Positions 1 to 7,806 of a DNA stretch of 33,918 bases are shown here, in pieces. The number at the start of each line of letters is the position of its first letter. Within the stretch, counting starts at the first letter, position 1. Below the pieces are notes generated by a model, which was given only the letters and a program-made list of their open reading frames with translations, did no database searches and was not told the origin of the DNA. The stretch is from Candidatus Rokuibacteriota bacterium (GTDB lineage: Bacteria; Methylomirabilota; Methylomirabilia; Rokubacteriales; CSP1-6). The stretch spans positions 1 through 33,918 of the forward strand of contig QHRX01000019.1 of the NCBI GenBank assembly GCA_003221455.1, written 5' to 3'. Both the position numbers and the translations under genes were made by a program.

Positions 1-291
1 CTGAAAGTAGGTCTTGAGGACGCCGATCCCCTCGATCGACTGGGACTCGAGCCGCTCGATCCCGTTGACCGTCGTCGACTGGCCCCGCTCGTTGACGATG
101 ATGACCCGCTTCTCCATCTCCTCCGCGGAGAGGCCGGGATACTGGAAGACGGAGATCACGACCGGGATGTCGATGGCGGGGAAGATGTCGACCACCATGC
201 GGGAGAAGGCGAGGGCGCCCATCACCACGATGACGATGCAGAGCACGACCACCGTGTAGGGACGTCGTAGCGCGAGGCGGACGATCCACAT
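1..291 (-). CDS. RND-family efflux transporter, inner-membrane subunit (5' part only)
   Basis: Partial gene running off the left edge; 97 codons are visible, with ATG at 291-289. The protein begins MWIVRLALRRPYTVVVL and continues with a first membrane helix, then the segment DIFPAIDIPVV and a YPGLSAEEME stretch. This is the characteristic N-terminus of AcrB/HAE1-type RND pumps: cytoplasmic start, TM1, then entry to the periplasmic porter domain. Such pumps export drugs or other amphiphiles using the proton gradient and work with a periplasmic adaptor and an outer-membrane channel. The start is supported by a purine-rich GAGAGGAG about 8 nt upstream. It is transcribed away from the F420 operon. 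The adaptor and channel genes, if present, lie outside the window, so the substrate cannot be told. Confidence 0.9.
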   Translation of the reverse strand, partial: MWIVRLALRRPYTVVVLCIVIVVMGALAFSRMVVDIFPAIDIPVVISVFQYPGLSAEEMEKRVIIVNERGQSTTVNGIERLESQSIEGIGVLKTYFQ

Positions 292-314
292 ACGGGAGGC
301 TCCTCTCGGCGCTC

Positions 315-342
315 AGCCTGTCACGGTGCGACGCGACAGGCT
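315..342. promoter_or_regulatory. 8-bp perfect inverted repeat upstream of the RND gene
   Basis: AGCCTGTC at 315-322 and GACAGGCT at 335-342 form a perfect inverted repeat with a 12-nt gap, 24 nt upstream of the RND start codon. The position suits an operator for a dimeric repressor such as the TetR or MarR proteins that often control RND pumps. No regulator gene is visible in the window. As RNA it could also form a hairpin, which on the plus strand is followed by TTT. Function is inference only. Confidence 0.35.
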
Positions 343-525
343 TTTAGGCGGCCGGGAGCGCGGAGAGGTCGCGGGGCCGGGGCGGGGTGCGCCATTGGCT
401 GGCACGCCCCCGGAATCGGTCTGCGGGGCCGGGTGACGCAGGCTATCCTCGCCGATCCTGGTCGATCATTCGCCAGACATTCTCACGCCCTCCGGATCGT
501 GTCAACCCTGGGCCGCGCCCCCGCG

Positions 526-554
526 TTGCAAAGCGCCAGCGGCTGGCCTACCAT
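526..554 (+). promoter_or_regulatory. putative sigma70-type promoter of the F420 operon
   Basis: TTGCAA (526-531), a 17-nt spacer and TACCAT (549-554) make a moderate match to -35/-10 elements (4/6 each). The ATG of the first gene lies only 8 nt beyond the -10, so transcription would start at or next to the start codon. No Shine-Dalgarno sequence is obvious here, which fits a leaderless mRNA. Confidence 0.4.
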
Positions 555-562
555 TCCCGCGT

Positions 563-1516
563 ATGTTCGGCGTGGCCCTCCCCGGTCGCGGCCCCCTGGC
601 CAAGCCCGATCTGATCCTCAAGATCGCCGAGCGCGCCGACAGCCTCCGCTTCGACTCGGTCTTCGTCACCGATCACGTCGTGCTCCCCGTCTCGGCCGCC
701 CGGTCCCGCTATCCGTACGCGGAGTCCGGCCAGTTCCCGGGGGGGATGGACCAGGACTACCTCGAACCGTTGACCCTCCTCGGTCACTTGGCCCACGCGA
801 CGCGGCGGGTCCGCCTCGGCACGAGTGTCCTCGTGATTCCGTACCGGAACCCGGTGACCACGGCGAAGATGCTCGCCACCCTCGACGTGCTCTCGGGGGG
901 CCGGGTCATCCTCGGCGCCGGCGTCGGCTGGCTCCGGGAGGAGTTCGAGGCGCTGGCGGCGCCGCCCTTCGCGGCGCGCGGCGAGGTGACGAACGAGTAC
1001 CTGCAGGTCATGCGGTCGCCGGCGAGCTACAAGGGTCGCCACTACTCCCTGCCGGAGGTCTACGCGCTGCCGCGGCCACGCCAGGAGGGCGGCATTCCGA
1101 TCTGGATCGGCGGGCACACCGACCAGGCCCTGCGCCGCGCGGCCGAGCTCGGCGACGGCTGGCATCCGATCGGGCTCAGGGCGCCGGCCCGGCTCGAGCC
1201 GGCCGAGTACGCGGCGAAGGCGAAGCAGCTCCGCGCCTACGCGCGGGCGGCCGGGCGGGACCCCGACGCGATCAGCCTCACCTTCCGCGCGCCCATGCAG
1301 GTCGTCGGGACCCGCGCGCGGCCGGGGGCGGGCGGCGACCGGCCGCTGCTGCAGGGCACCGCGGCGCAGGTCGTCGCGGACCTCCGCGAGTACGAGACGC
1401 AGGGCGTGAGCCATTTCGTCTTCGACGCGGTGGGGCCCGACGCGCAAGCGGTCCTGGCGAACCTCGAGCGATTCGCCCACGACGTCCGCCCGAAGCTCAC
1501 GGCCAAACGGAGATAG
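563..1516 (+). CDS. LLM-class F420-dependent oxidoreductase (luciferase-like)
   Basis: A 317-residue bacterial luciferase-like TIM-barrel protein. Recognisable stretches are DSVFVTDHVVLP (about 30-41), VRLGTSVLVIPYRNPV with TAKMLATLDVLSGGRVILGAGVGW (about 90-130), and IPIWIGGHTDQALRRAAELGDGWHP in the middle. These are typical of the Rv2161c-like F420-dependent LLM subfamily, which moves hydride between F420H2 and small organic substrates. The specific substrate cannot be told from sequence. It opens the F420 operon, 8 nt before a PPOX-class gene, so the cluster both makes and uses the cofactor. FMN dependence is the main alternative; the company of cof genes favours F420. Confidence 0.9.
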   Translation: MFGVALPGRGPLAKPDLILKIAERADSLRFDSVFVTDHVVLPVSAARSRYPYAESGQFPGGMDQDYLEPLTLLGHLAHATRRVRLGTSVLVIPYRNPVTTAKMLATLDVLSGGRVILGAGVGWLREEFEALAAPPFAARGEVTNEYLQVMRSPASYKGRHYSLPEVYALPRPRQEGGIPIWIGGHTDQALRRAAELGDGWHPIGLRAPARLEPAEYAAKAKQLRAYARAAGRDPDAISLTFRAPMQVVGTRARPGAGGDRPLLQGTAAQVVADLREYETQGVSHFVFDAVGPDAQAVLANLERFAHDVRPKLTAKRR

Positions 1517-1524
1517 AGGCGCGC

Positions 1525-1989
1525 ATGGCCCGCGAAGCGCGTCCGGCCGCGTCGCACGCCCTCGCGCCCACCCCCGACGCCGCGGACTTCATCGCCGCGG
1601 GCCGGGTGGCGCGGCTCGGCACCGCGGACAGAGCGGGGCGGCCCCTCGTCGTCCCGGTCTGCTACGCCTTCGACGGCACCTACTGGTACTCCGCGATCGA
1701 CGACAAACCTAAGCGAGCGGGCGGGCGGACCCTCAAGCGGGTGCGCAACATCGAGGAGAACCCGCGGGTGTCGGTGCTGATCGACCACTGGGACGAGGAC
1801 TGGCGCCGGCTCCGCTACGTCCTCATCCAGGGCCGCGCCCAGCTGCTCCCGCCCGGTCCCGAGCACGCGCGGGCGCTCGACCTGCTGGCCAGGAAGTACC
1901 CGCAATACGCCGAGCTCCCGCTTCCCCGCGGGGGCCTCGTGATCCGCGTGACGCCCGAGTCCTACGTCCACTGGAAGTACGCGGCGTGA
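1525..1989 (+). CDS. PPOX-class F420-dependent oxidoreductase (split-barrel flavin-fold protein)
   Basis: 154 residues with ATG at 1525. The segment VARLGTADRAGRPLVVPV, followed by AIDDKPKRA and a KRVRNIEENPRVSVLIDHWDEDW stretch, is typical of the pyridoxamine-5'-phosphate-oxidase-like split barrel, in the branch whose members bind F420 (TIGR03668-like). The family reduces unsaturated or redox-active small molecules with F420H2; the substrate is unknown. The stop codon overlaps the GTG of cofG by 4 nt, implying translational coupling with cofactor synthesis. The reading frame is open for a long way upstream, but homology begins only after this ATG. Confidence 0.87.
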   Translation: MAREARPAASHALAPTPDAADFIAAGRVARLGTADRAGRPLVVPVCYAFDGTYWYSAIDDKPKRAGGRTLKRVRNIEENPRVSVLIDHWDEDWRRLRYVLIQGRAQLLPPGPEHARALDLLARKYPQYAELPLPRGGLVIRVTPESYVHWKYAA

Positions 1990-3128
1990 TCTCCCCCGAC
2001 CGGGCCCGGGCGCTGATCGAGGCGCCGCCCGCGGCGCTTCGCGAGCTGCTCGCGGAGGCGACCGAGCTCCGGGACCGCGGGCACGGCCGGCGCGTCACCT
2101 TCTCCAAGAAGGTCTTCGTGCCGCTCACGACGCTCTGCCGCGACTACTGCGGCTACTGCGCCTTCCGCCGGGATCCGGGCGAGCCGGGGGCCCACACGCT
2201 GACCCCCGACGAGGTGGTCGCGCTCGCGCAGGCGGGCGGGCGGATCGGCGCCAAGGAGGCGCTGTTCTCGCTCGGCGACAAACCGGAGGCGCGCTTCGCC
2301 GAGCACCGGGAGTTCCTCCGCCGCCACGGCCACCGGACCACCCTCTCCTACCTCCGGGCGATGTGCGAGCTGACCCTCCGAGAGTCGCCGCTCCTGCCCC
2401 ACGCGAACCCGGGCGTGATGGCCGAGCGGGACCTGGCCGCGCTGCGTGAGGTGACCGTGAGCATGGGGCTCATGCTCGAGACGACCGCCGAGCGCCTGCT
2501 CGGGCCGGGCCACGCCCACGACCGAGCACCCGACAAGGTCCCGGCGCGCCGCCTGCGGACGATCGCGCTCGCGGGCAAGCTCCAGATCCCGTTCACCACG
2601 GGCATCCTGATCGGCATCGGCGAGACCCCGGGCGAGCGCGTCGACGCCCTCGTGGCGATCCGCGACCTGCACGAGCGCTACGGGCACGTCCAGGAAGTCA
2701 TCATCCAGACCTTCCGCGCGAAGGGGCGGATCCCGATGCGCGATCATCCCGAGCCGTCGCTCGACGACCTCCTGCGCACGCTCGCGGTCGCGCGCCTCCT
2801 CCTCGGCCCCGACGCGAACATCCAGGCGCCGCCCAACCTCGCCGCGACCGACTGGCCGCGTCTCCTCGGCGCCGGGCTCAACGACTGGGGCGGCATCTCG
2901 CCGCTGACCCTCGACCACATCAATCCCGAACGCCCGTGGCCGCTCATCGGCGACCTCCGCCGCCAGAGCGCCGCGGCCGGCTTCGAGCTGCGCGAGCGCC
3001 TGGCCGTGTACCCCGAGTACGCCCGGCGGGCGGAGTTCGTCGCCGAGCCGCTGCGGGAACGGGTGGCGGCGCTCGTCGACGGCGACGGGCTCGTGAAGGA
3101 GCGGTATGAACGCTGGCGACGCTGGTAG
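1986..3128 (+). CDS. cofG: FO synthase subunit CofG (radical SAM)
   Basis: 380 residues with a GTG start overlapping the preceding stop by 4 nt (GTGA). CofG and CofH together make FO, the 5-deazaflavin chromophore of F420, from tyrosine and 5-amino-6-ribitylaminouracil; CofG does the second, ring-closing step. The radical-SAM CX3CX2C motif is C51-RDY-C55-GY-C58, ligating the [4Fe-4S] cluster. Further family marks are ALFSLGDKPE and TTGILIGIGETPGERVDAL. As in archaea and cyanobacteria the two FO synthase halves are separate proteins, unlike the fused FbiC of actinobacteria. Its 3' end overlaps cofH by 23 nt. Confidence 0.96.
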   Translation: MISPDRARALIEAPPAALRELLAEATELRDRGHGRRVTFSKKVFVPLTTLCRDYCGYCAFRRDPGEPGAHTLTPDEVVALAQAGGRIGAKEALFSLGDKPEARFAEHREFLRRHGHRTTLSYLRAMCELTLRESPLLPHANPGVMAERDLAALREVTVSMGLMLETTAERLLGPGHAHDRAPDKVPARRLRTIALAGKLQIPFTTGILIGIGETPGERVDALVAIRDLHERYGHVQEVIIQTFRAKGRIPMRDHPEPSLDDLLRTLAVARLLLGPDANIQAPPNLAATDWPRLLGAGLNDWGGISPLTLDHINPERPWPLIGDLRRQSAAAGFELRERLAVYPEYARRAEFVAEPLRERVAALVDGDGLVKERYERWRRW

Positions 3129-4374
3129 TCTCGCCCCCGCGCTCGACTGGGCCTCGCCCCGCACCCGCCAGGTCCTCGGGCGCGCGCTCGACGGCGGCGA
3201 GCTCTCGGTGGAGGAGGCCGACCTGCTCGCCACGGTCACCGGGCGCGACCTCCACGCGCTCGGGCTCGTCGCCGACGAGATGCGCCGGCGGCAGGCGGGC
3301 GACCTCGTCACGTTCGTGGTCAACCGCAACATCAATTTCACCAACGTGTGCGTCAAGCACTGCACGTTCTGCGCGTTCAGCCGGGACCACCGCGCGGAGG
3401 AGGGCTACTTCCTGCCGGTGTCGGAGGTCGTGCGGCGCGCCCGCGAGGCGTGGGAGCTCGGCGCGACCGAGGTCTGCCTCCAGGCCGGGCTGCCGCCGAA
3501 GCTCGACGGCCGCTACTACATCGACCTCTGCGCGGCGGTCAGGCGGGAGGTCCCGGGCCTCCACCTCCACGCGTTCTCGCCCGAAGAGATCCTCTACGGG
3601 TCGGTCCGCTCGAGCCGGCCGATCCGGGAGTACCTGATCGAGCTCCGCGCGGCCGGGCTCGGGACCCTGCCCGGCACCTCCGCCGAGATCCTGGACCAGG
3701 ACGTCCGCGACCGGATTTCCCGCGGCCGGATCACCGTGGCGCAGTGGGTCGAGGTCATCACGACCGCGCACGCGCTCGGCATCCGGACGACCTCCACCAT
3801 CATGTACGGCCACGTCGAGACGCCGGCCCACTGGACCCGCCACCTGGAGCTGCTCCGCGGCATCCAGAAGGACACGGGCGGGTTCACCGAATTCGTGCCG
3901 CTGAGCCTCATCCACCAGGAGGCCCCGATGTACGCCAAGCGCCTCGTGCCCGGCGTCCGTCCCGGCGCGACCGGCGCCGAGGTGCTGCGCATGCACGCGC
4001 TCGCGCGGCTGATGCTCGGCCCGACCTTCCGGAACATCCAGTCCTCGTGGGTGAAGGAGGGCCCGAAGCTGTCACAGGTGCTGCTCACGGTCGGCGCCAA
4101 TGATCTCGGCGGCACCCTGATCAACGAATCGATCTCGACGAGCGCCGGCGCCCAGTTCGGGCAACTCGTCGCGCCCGCGGAGCTCCGACGGCTCGTGCGT
4201 GACCTCGGCCGGGTCCCGGCCCAGCGCAACACCCTCTACGATCTCGTGCGGGTCTACGCCGAGCCGGCGGCCGACGAGGTCTCCCCGCTCGACGCGGTGG
4301 ACAACGCGGACGAGCGGTTCGGTTCCTACCGGCGGCTGGCGACGGGGGGGGAGTTCCGTTTCACTCGGCGGTAG
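3106..4374 (+). CDS. cofH: FO synthase subunit CofH (radical SAM)
   Basis: 422 residues. CofH joins the 4-hydroxybenzyl part of tyrosine to 5-amino-6-(D-ribitylamino)uracil, the first step of FO synthesis. The CX3CX2C radical-SAM motif is C82-VKH-C86-TF-C89, preceded by the family stretch VNRNINFTNVC. Downstream AGLGTLPGTSAEILDQDVR, TIMYGHVETPAHW and NDLGGTLINESIS are strong CofH/MqnC-type signatures. The ATG at 3106 lies inside cofG, giving a 23-nt overlap. MqnC or MqnE of futalosine menaquinone synthesis are the nearest alternatives; the adjacent cofG makes CofH clear. Confidence 0.96.
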   Translation: MNAGDAGSLAPALDWASPRTRQVLGRALDGGELSVEEADLLATVTGRDLHALGLVADEMRRRQAGDLVTFVVNRNINFTNVCVKHCTFCAFSRDHRAEEGYFLPVSEVVRRAREAWELGATEVCLQAGLPPKLDGRYYIDLCAAVRREVPGLHLHAFSPEEILYGSVRSSRPIREYLIELRAAGLGTLPGTSAEILDQDVRDRISRGRITVAQWVEVITTAHALGIRTTSTIMYGHVETPAHWTRHLELLRGIQKDTGGFTEFVPLSLIHQEAPMYAKRLVPGVRPGATGAEVLRMHALARLMLGPTFRNIQSSWVKEGPKLSQVLLTVGANDLGGTLINESISTSAGAQFGQLVAPAELRRLVRDLGRVPAQRNTLYDLVRVYAEPAADEVSPLDAVDNADERFGSYRRLATGGEFRFTRR

Positions 4375-4391
4375 CCGGGGGACGTCGGCTG

Positions 4392-4400
4392 TGGTATTAA
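4392..4400 (+). promoter_or_regulatory. putative extended -10 promoter element before the HU gene
   Basis: TG-G-TATTAA at 4392-4400 resembles an extended -10 element (TGnTATAAT-like) in the 90-nt gap between cofH and the HU-like gene, the largest gap in the operon. It would give the HU gene its own promoter with a leader of roughly 60 nt that contains the GGAGGA ribosome binding site. No clear -35 is seen, as is usual for extended -10 promoters. Confidence 0.35.
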
Positions 4401-4464
4401 TTTCCGTCGTTGCCGGATGCGACCGGTGTGCCGAGTGAACGCCCAACCACGGAGGATCCAATTC

Positions 4465-4752
4465 ATGGCGAAGATGATGACGAAGTCCGCGACGATCGCA
4501 GCCATCGCCCAGAAGGCCAACCTGTCGAAGAAGCAGGTCGCGGAAGTGATGGACGACCTCGTTGGCCTCGCGACCAAGGAGGCCAAGAACGGCTTCGTCC
4601 TCCCCGGCTTCGGCAAGCTCGTCCTCGCCAACCGCAAGGCCCGCATGGGGCGCAACCCGCAGACCGGCGAGCCCCTGAAGATCCCGGCCAAGCGCGTGCT
4701 GAAGTTCCGGATCGCGAAAGCCCTGAAGGACACGGTGCTTGGCAAGAAGTAG
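4465..4752 (+). CDS. HU/IHF-family DNA-binding protein
   Basis: 95 residues starting MAKMMTKSATIAAIAQKANL. It has a helical dimerisation half followed by the beta-arm region GFGKLVLANRKARMGRNPQT and KIPAKRVLKFRIAKALKDTV. The GRNPQTG arm motif and F-x-x-x-KALKD end are diagnostic of HU. HU dimers bend DNA non-specifically and compact the nucleoid. The start is chosen at 4465, not an in-frame ATG 48 nt earlier, because GGAGGA lies 8 nt upstream (4451-4456) and homology begins there. Length is normal for HU. It sits inside an otherwise pure F420 operon and has a possible promoter of its own; the next gene overlaps its end by 14 nt. Confidence 0.95.
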   Translation: MAKMMTKSATIAAIAQKANLSKKQVAEVMDDLVGLATKEAKNGFVLPGFGKLVLANRKARMGRNPQTGEPLKIPAKRVLKFRIAKALKDTVLGKK

Positions 4753-5461
4753 TCCCCGACGGCCGGTCGCGTCGACGGCGCCGAATCCGTCCGAACCGGG
4801 CGCGGCCCCCGACGCGGCTCGGACGCTGCCCCGCGTCTGGCGGGGCGTCGAGTATCGCCCGCTCGACGACCTCGAGGCGGCCCGCGGGCTGTTCGAGTTC
4901 GCCGCCGCGGCGTGGCCGCCCCACCCCGCCCCCGGCTGGGCCCTCGGCGCGTGGGCGGAGGGCCGCCGCCTCGCGGGCGCCGTCGTGACCGAGCGGGCGG
5001 GCGCGGCCGCCCTGCTCCACGGCCCGGTCGTCGTCGAATCGCGGCTCGGCCCCCCCGGAGGCGCGCGGGAGCCGGGCGCGGCCGAGATCGACACCGACCC
5101 CCTCGAGGTGGCCATCCAACTCGTGAGCGCGGCCGTCGACACCGCGACCGCCTCCGGAATCGAGACCGTGTTCGCGCGCCCGCAGGGGCTCGACCGCGTC
5201 TGGGTGCGCTTCGGCTTCTTCCCAGTTCCGGAGGTCGCGCTGCCCGACGCCCTCCGCGGTCGGGGCGGCGCCGGCCTCTTCGCGTACCGAGGGGGCAGCG
5301 CGCTCTGGAACCCGCGGCCGGAGCCGGAGGAGGCCCTGCGGGAGCTGCCGGGCGCCCGCCGGGTGACGGGCGACCCGCTCCGCGGCGAGTCCGCGGCGCC
5401 GCCGACGTCCCCCGCCGCCCCGACCGCGCGTCGACGCCGCCGAGCCCGACACGCGAGCTGA
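4739..5461 (+). CDS. GNAT-like protein of unknown function in the F420 operon
   Basis: About 240 residues. I cannot name it firmly. Residues from about 38 (VEYRPLDDLEAARGLFEFAA) through GWALGAWAEGRRLAGAVV to VWVRFGFFPVPEVALPDAL have the order of strands and the late G-F segment of GNAT acetyltransferases, but the acetyl-CoA loop (R/QxxGxG/A) is not obvious. The C-terminal 60 residues are low-complexity Pro/Ala/Arg. The only usable start in frame is TTG at 4739, inside the end of the HU gene; the first 35 residues look unconserved, so the true start is uncertain. It ends 5 nt before cofD, so it is co-transcribed with F420 genes and may act on a pathway intermediate; that is inference. Confidence 0.65.
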   Translation: MARSSPRRPVASTAPNPSEPGAAPDAARTLPRVWRGVEYRPLDDLEAARGLFEFAAAAWPPHPAPGWALGAWAEGRRLAGAVVTERAGAAALLHGPVVVESRLGPPGGAREPGAAEIDTDPLEVAIQLVSAAVDTATASGIETVFARPQGLDRVWVRFGFFPVPEVALPDALRGRGGAGLFAYRGGSALWNPRPEPEEALRELPGARRVTGDPLRGESAAPPTSPAAPTARRRRRARHAS

Positions 5462-5466
5462 CGCGG

Positions 5467-6393
5467 ATGCGGGCCACGGCGCTGGCCGGCGGGACCGGGG
5501 CCGCGAAGTTCCTCCGGGGTCTCGCGTCGTGCACGAATCCGCGCGATCTCACCGTCATCGGCAACACGGCCGACGACGCGGACATTTGGGGGCTCCACGT
5601 CTCGCCGGACCTCGACACCCTGACCTACGCGCTCACCGGACGCCTCGACCTCCGCCGCGGCTGGGGCCTGGCCGAGGAGTCCTTCAACGCGCTCGCCGCC
5701 ATGGCCGCCCTCGGCGGCGAGGCCTGGTTCCGGCTCGGCGACCGTGACCTGGCGACGCACATCTACCGGACCCGCGCGCTCCGGGCCGGCCGGCGGCTGA
5801 GCGAGGTGACCGAGGCGATCGGCCGCGCCCTCGGCCTCGGCGTCTCGCTGCTCCCGATGAGCGACGACCCCGTGCGCACGCGCATCCAGACGCCCGACGG
5901 CTGGCTCGCCTTCCAGCACTACTTCGTCCGCGACGGCGCGCGTCCCCCGGTGATCGGGATCGAGTACGCGGGCGCCGGGACGGCCGCGCCCGCCCCCGGC
6001 GTCCTCGACGCCATCCGCACCGCCGACGTGGTCATCGTCTGCCCCTCCAATCCGATCACCTCGATCGGGCCGATCCTCTCGGTCCCGGGCATCCGCGAGG
6101 CGCTCCACGAGACGACCGCCGTCGTGCTCGCGATCAGCCCGATCGTCGGCGGCGCCCCAGTCAGCGGCCCGGCCGGCGACCTGATGCGCGCGTGCGGCTT
6201 GCCGGTGACGGCCGCGGGGGTGGCACGCGCGTACGCCCCCTGGCTCGACCTGCTCGTCATCGACCGCCAGGACAGCACGGAGAGGCACGCCGTCCTGGAG
6301 TTCGGCGCCGAGCCCGTGCTCGCCGAGACGCTCCTCACCGACCACGACCGCGAAGTCGCGCTGGCCCGCCGCGTGCTCGAGGTGCTGGCGTGA
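5467..6393 (+). CDS. cofD: 2-phospho-L-lactate transferase CofD (F420-0 synthesis)
   Basis: 308 residues with ATG at 5467, 5 nt after the previous stop. CofD transfers the lactyl-phosphate (or phosphoenolpyruvyl) group from its GDP-activated donor to FO, giving F420-0 or its dehydro form. Signatures: ALAGGTGAAKFLRGL at the N-terminus (nucleotide-binding loop), VIGNTADDADIWGLHVSPDLDT, RLGDRDLATHIYRT, and VCPSNPITSIGPILSVPGI. Length fits the CofD/FbiA family. Its stop overlaps the GTG of cofC by 4 nt. A YvcK-type protein is the remote alternative, but the RLGDRDLATH motif and neighbours settle it. Confidence 0.96.
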   Translation: MRATALAGGTGAAKFLRGLASCTNPRDLTVIGNTADDADIWGLHVSPDLDTLTYALTGRLDLRRGWGLAEESFNALAAMAALGGEAWFRLGDRDLATHIYRTRALRAGRRLSEVTEAIGRALGLGVSLLPMSDDPVRTRIQTPDGWLAFQHYFVRDGARPPVIGIEYAGAGTAAPAPGVLDAIRTADVVIVCPSNPITSIGPILSVPGIREALHETTAVVLAISPIVGGAPVSGPAGDLMRACGLPVTAAGVARAYAPWLDLLVIDRQDSTERHAVLEFGAEPVLAETLLTDHDREVALARRVLEVLA

Positions 6394-7046
6394 AGGCCGT
6401 CGCCGCCGTGCCCGCCAAGGACTTCGGCGCCGCCAAGCAGCGGCTCGGCGCGCTCTTGGGGGCGGCCGAACGGGCCGCCCTCGCCCGGGCGATGCTCGAG
6501 GACGTGCTCGACGCCGTGTGCGCCGCGTCGTTTCAGGTGGTCTTCGTCGTCACGCGCGATCCCGAGGTGGAGGCGTGCGTCAGCCGGTTTCCGGTCGAGG
6601 TGCTACGGGAGGAATCGAGCCGCGGCCATACGGCGGCGGTGGCGCTCGCCCAGGCCGCCGCGGTGGCGCGGGGCGCCGACGCCTTCGTCACGATCCCTGG
6701 TGACGTGCCGGAGGCGACCCCCGCCGAACTCCGCGCGATGCTCGAGGCCGGGCACGTCGCCGCCGCCGTGTTCGTGCCCTCGGCCTCCGGCGTCGGGACG
6801 AACGGCGCCCTCCTGCGGCCGCCGGCCGCCCTCCCGCTCACGTTTGGCGAGCCGTCCTTCGCCGGTCACCTCGCCGCCGCGCGCCGCCACGAGCTCGTGA
6901 CCGCGGTGCTCCGACTGCCCGGCCTCGGACTCGACATCGACACCCCCGACGATCTGGCCGCACTCGGCGCGCGCGGGAGTCGGACGCGCAGCGCCCGGCT
7001 CCTCGCCCGGCTCGAGGCCGGCGGGCGCCTGGCCGCCGGGGGTTGA
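6390..7046 (+). CDS. cofC: 2-phospho-L-lactate guanylyltransferase CofC/FbiD
   Basis: 218 residues starting VKAVAAVPAKDFGAAKQRLG. CofC activates a three-carbon phospho-acid (2-phospholactate, PEP or 3-phosphoglycerate depending on lineage) with GTP, making the donor used by CofD. Visible are the N-terminal PAKDFGAAKQRL nucleotidyltransferase loop, FVTIPGDVPEATPAEL with the metal-binding Asp, and GLDIDTPDDLAAL near the C-terminus. The GTG start overlaps the cofD stop (GTGA), and the gene ends at the cofE start, so donor synthesis and transfer are translationally coupled. The actual C3 substrate cannot be read from sequence. Confidence 0.94.
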   Translation: MKAVAAVPAKDFGAAKQRLGALLGAAERAALARAMLEDVLDAVCAASFQVVFVVTRDPEVEACVSRFPVEVLREESSRGHTAAVALAQAAAVARGADAFVTIPGDVPEATPAELRAMLEAGHVAAAVFVPSASGVGTNGALLRPPAALPLTFGEPSFAGHLAAARRHELVTAVLRLPGLGLDIDTPDDLAALGARGSRTRSARLLARLEAGGRLAAGG

Positions 7047-7048
7047 CG

Positions 7049-7801
7049 ATGCCGCCGCGCTTCGAGGCGATCGGCATCGACGGCATCCCCGAGATTCGGC
7101 CGGGCGACCTGGTCGCCGACCTCGTCCACGCCGCGGCCGCGCGCCAGGGGACGCCGTTCGCGGCGGGCGACGTGCTCGTCGTCGGCCAGAAGATCGTGTC
7201 CAAGGCCGAGGGCCGCCTCGTGCGGCTCGGCGACGTCACGCCCTCGGCCATCGCCGCGGCGATGGCGCGGGAGCTCGGCCGGGACGCCCGGTTGGTCGAG
7301 GTGATCCTCCGCGAGTCACGCCGAGTCGTCCGCATGGACAAGGGGGTCCTCATCGCGGAGACGCACCACGGCTGGATCTGCGCGAACGCCGGCGTGGACC
7401 AGTCGAACGTCGAGCTGGACACGGTGGTGCTCCTCCCCGAGGACCCCGACCGATCCGCCCGCCAGCTCCGGGAGCGGATCCGCGCGCTCGCCGGCGTCGA
7501 CGTGGCCGTGCTCATCGCGGACACCTTCGGGCGCCCCTGGCGGGAGGGGCTCACCAACGTCGCCATCGGCGTCGCCGGCGTGGCGCCCCTCCGGAGCTAC
7601 CTCGGCGCCCGCGATCCCGCCGGCCACACGCTCCAGGCGACGATCCTCGCCGTCGCCGACGAGCTGGCCGGCGCCGCCGAGCTCGTGATGGGCAAGCTCG
7701 CCCGCATCCCGGCCGCCATCGTCCGCGGGCTCGAGCTGCCGGTCGCCGAGGAGGGCTCCAAACCCTTGCTGCGCGACCCGTCGCGCGATTTGTTTAGGTG
7801 A
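7049..7801 (+). CDS. cofE: coenzyme F420-0:L-glutamate ligase CofE
   Basis: 250 residues. CofE adds L-glutamate residues to F420-0 with GTP, making the polyglutamate tail. Family marks are DVLVVGQKIVSKAEGR, HHGWICANAGVDQSNVE, VAVLIADTFGRPWREGLTNVAIG and an LGARDPAGHTLQAT segment. It is the single-domain, archaeal-length form; the C-terminal flavin reductase domain that actinobacterial FbiB uses to reduce dehydro-F420-0 is absent. I chose ATG 7049; a TTG at 7043 would overlap the cofC stop (TTGA), matching the other junctions in the operon, and is equally possible. Confidence 0.95.
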   Translation: MPPRFEAIGIDGIPEIRPGDLVADLVHAAAARQGTPFAAGDVLVVGQKIVSKAEGRLVRLGDVTPSAIAAAMARELGRDARLVEVILRESRRVVRMDKGVLIAETHHGWICANAGVDQSNVELDTVVLLPEDPDRSARQLRERIRALAGVDVAVLIADTFGRPWREGLTNVAIGVAGVAPLRSYLGARDPAGHTLQATILAVADELAGAAELVMGKLARIPAAIVRGLELPVAEEGSKPLLRDPSRDLFR

Positions 7802-7806
7802 CCCGC

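Noticed and set aside
4072-6345. 757-residue minus-strand open frame across cofH to cofD, and many similar long antisense frames elsewhere
   Set aside because: Composition is dominated by Arg/Gly/Ala/Asp with no family motifs, and each lies opposite a clearly conserved gene.
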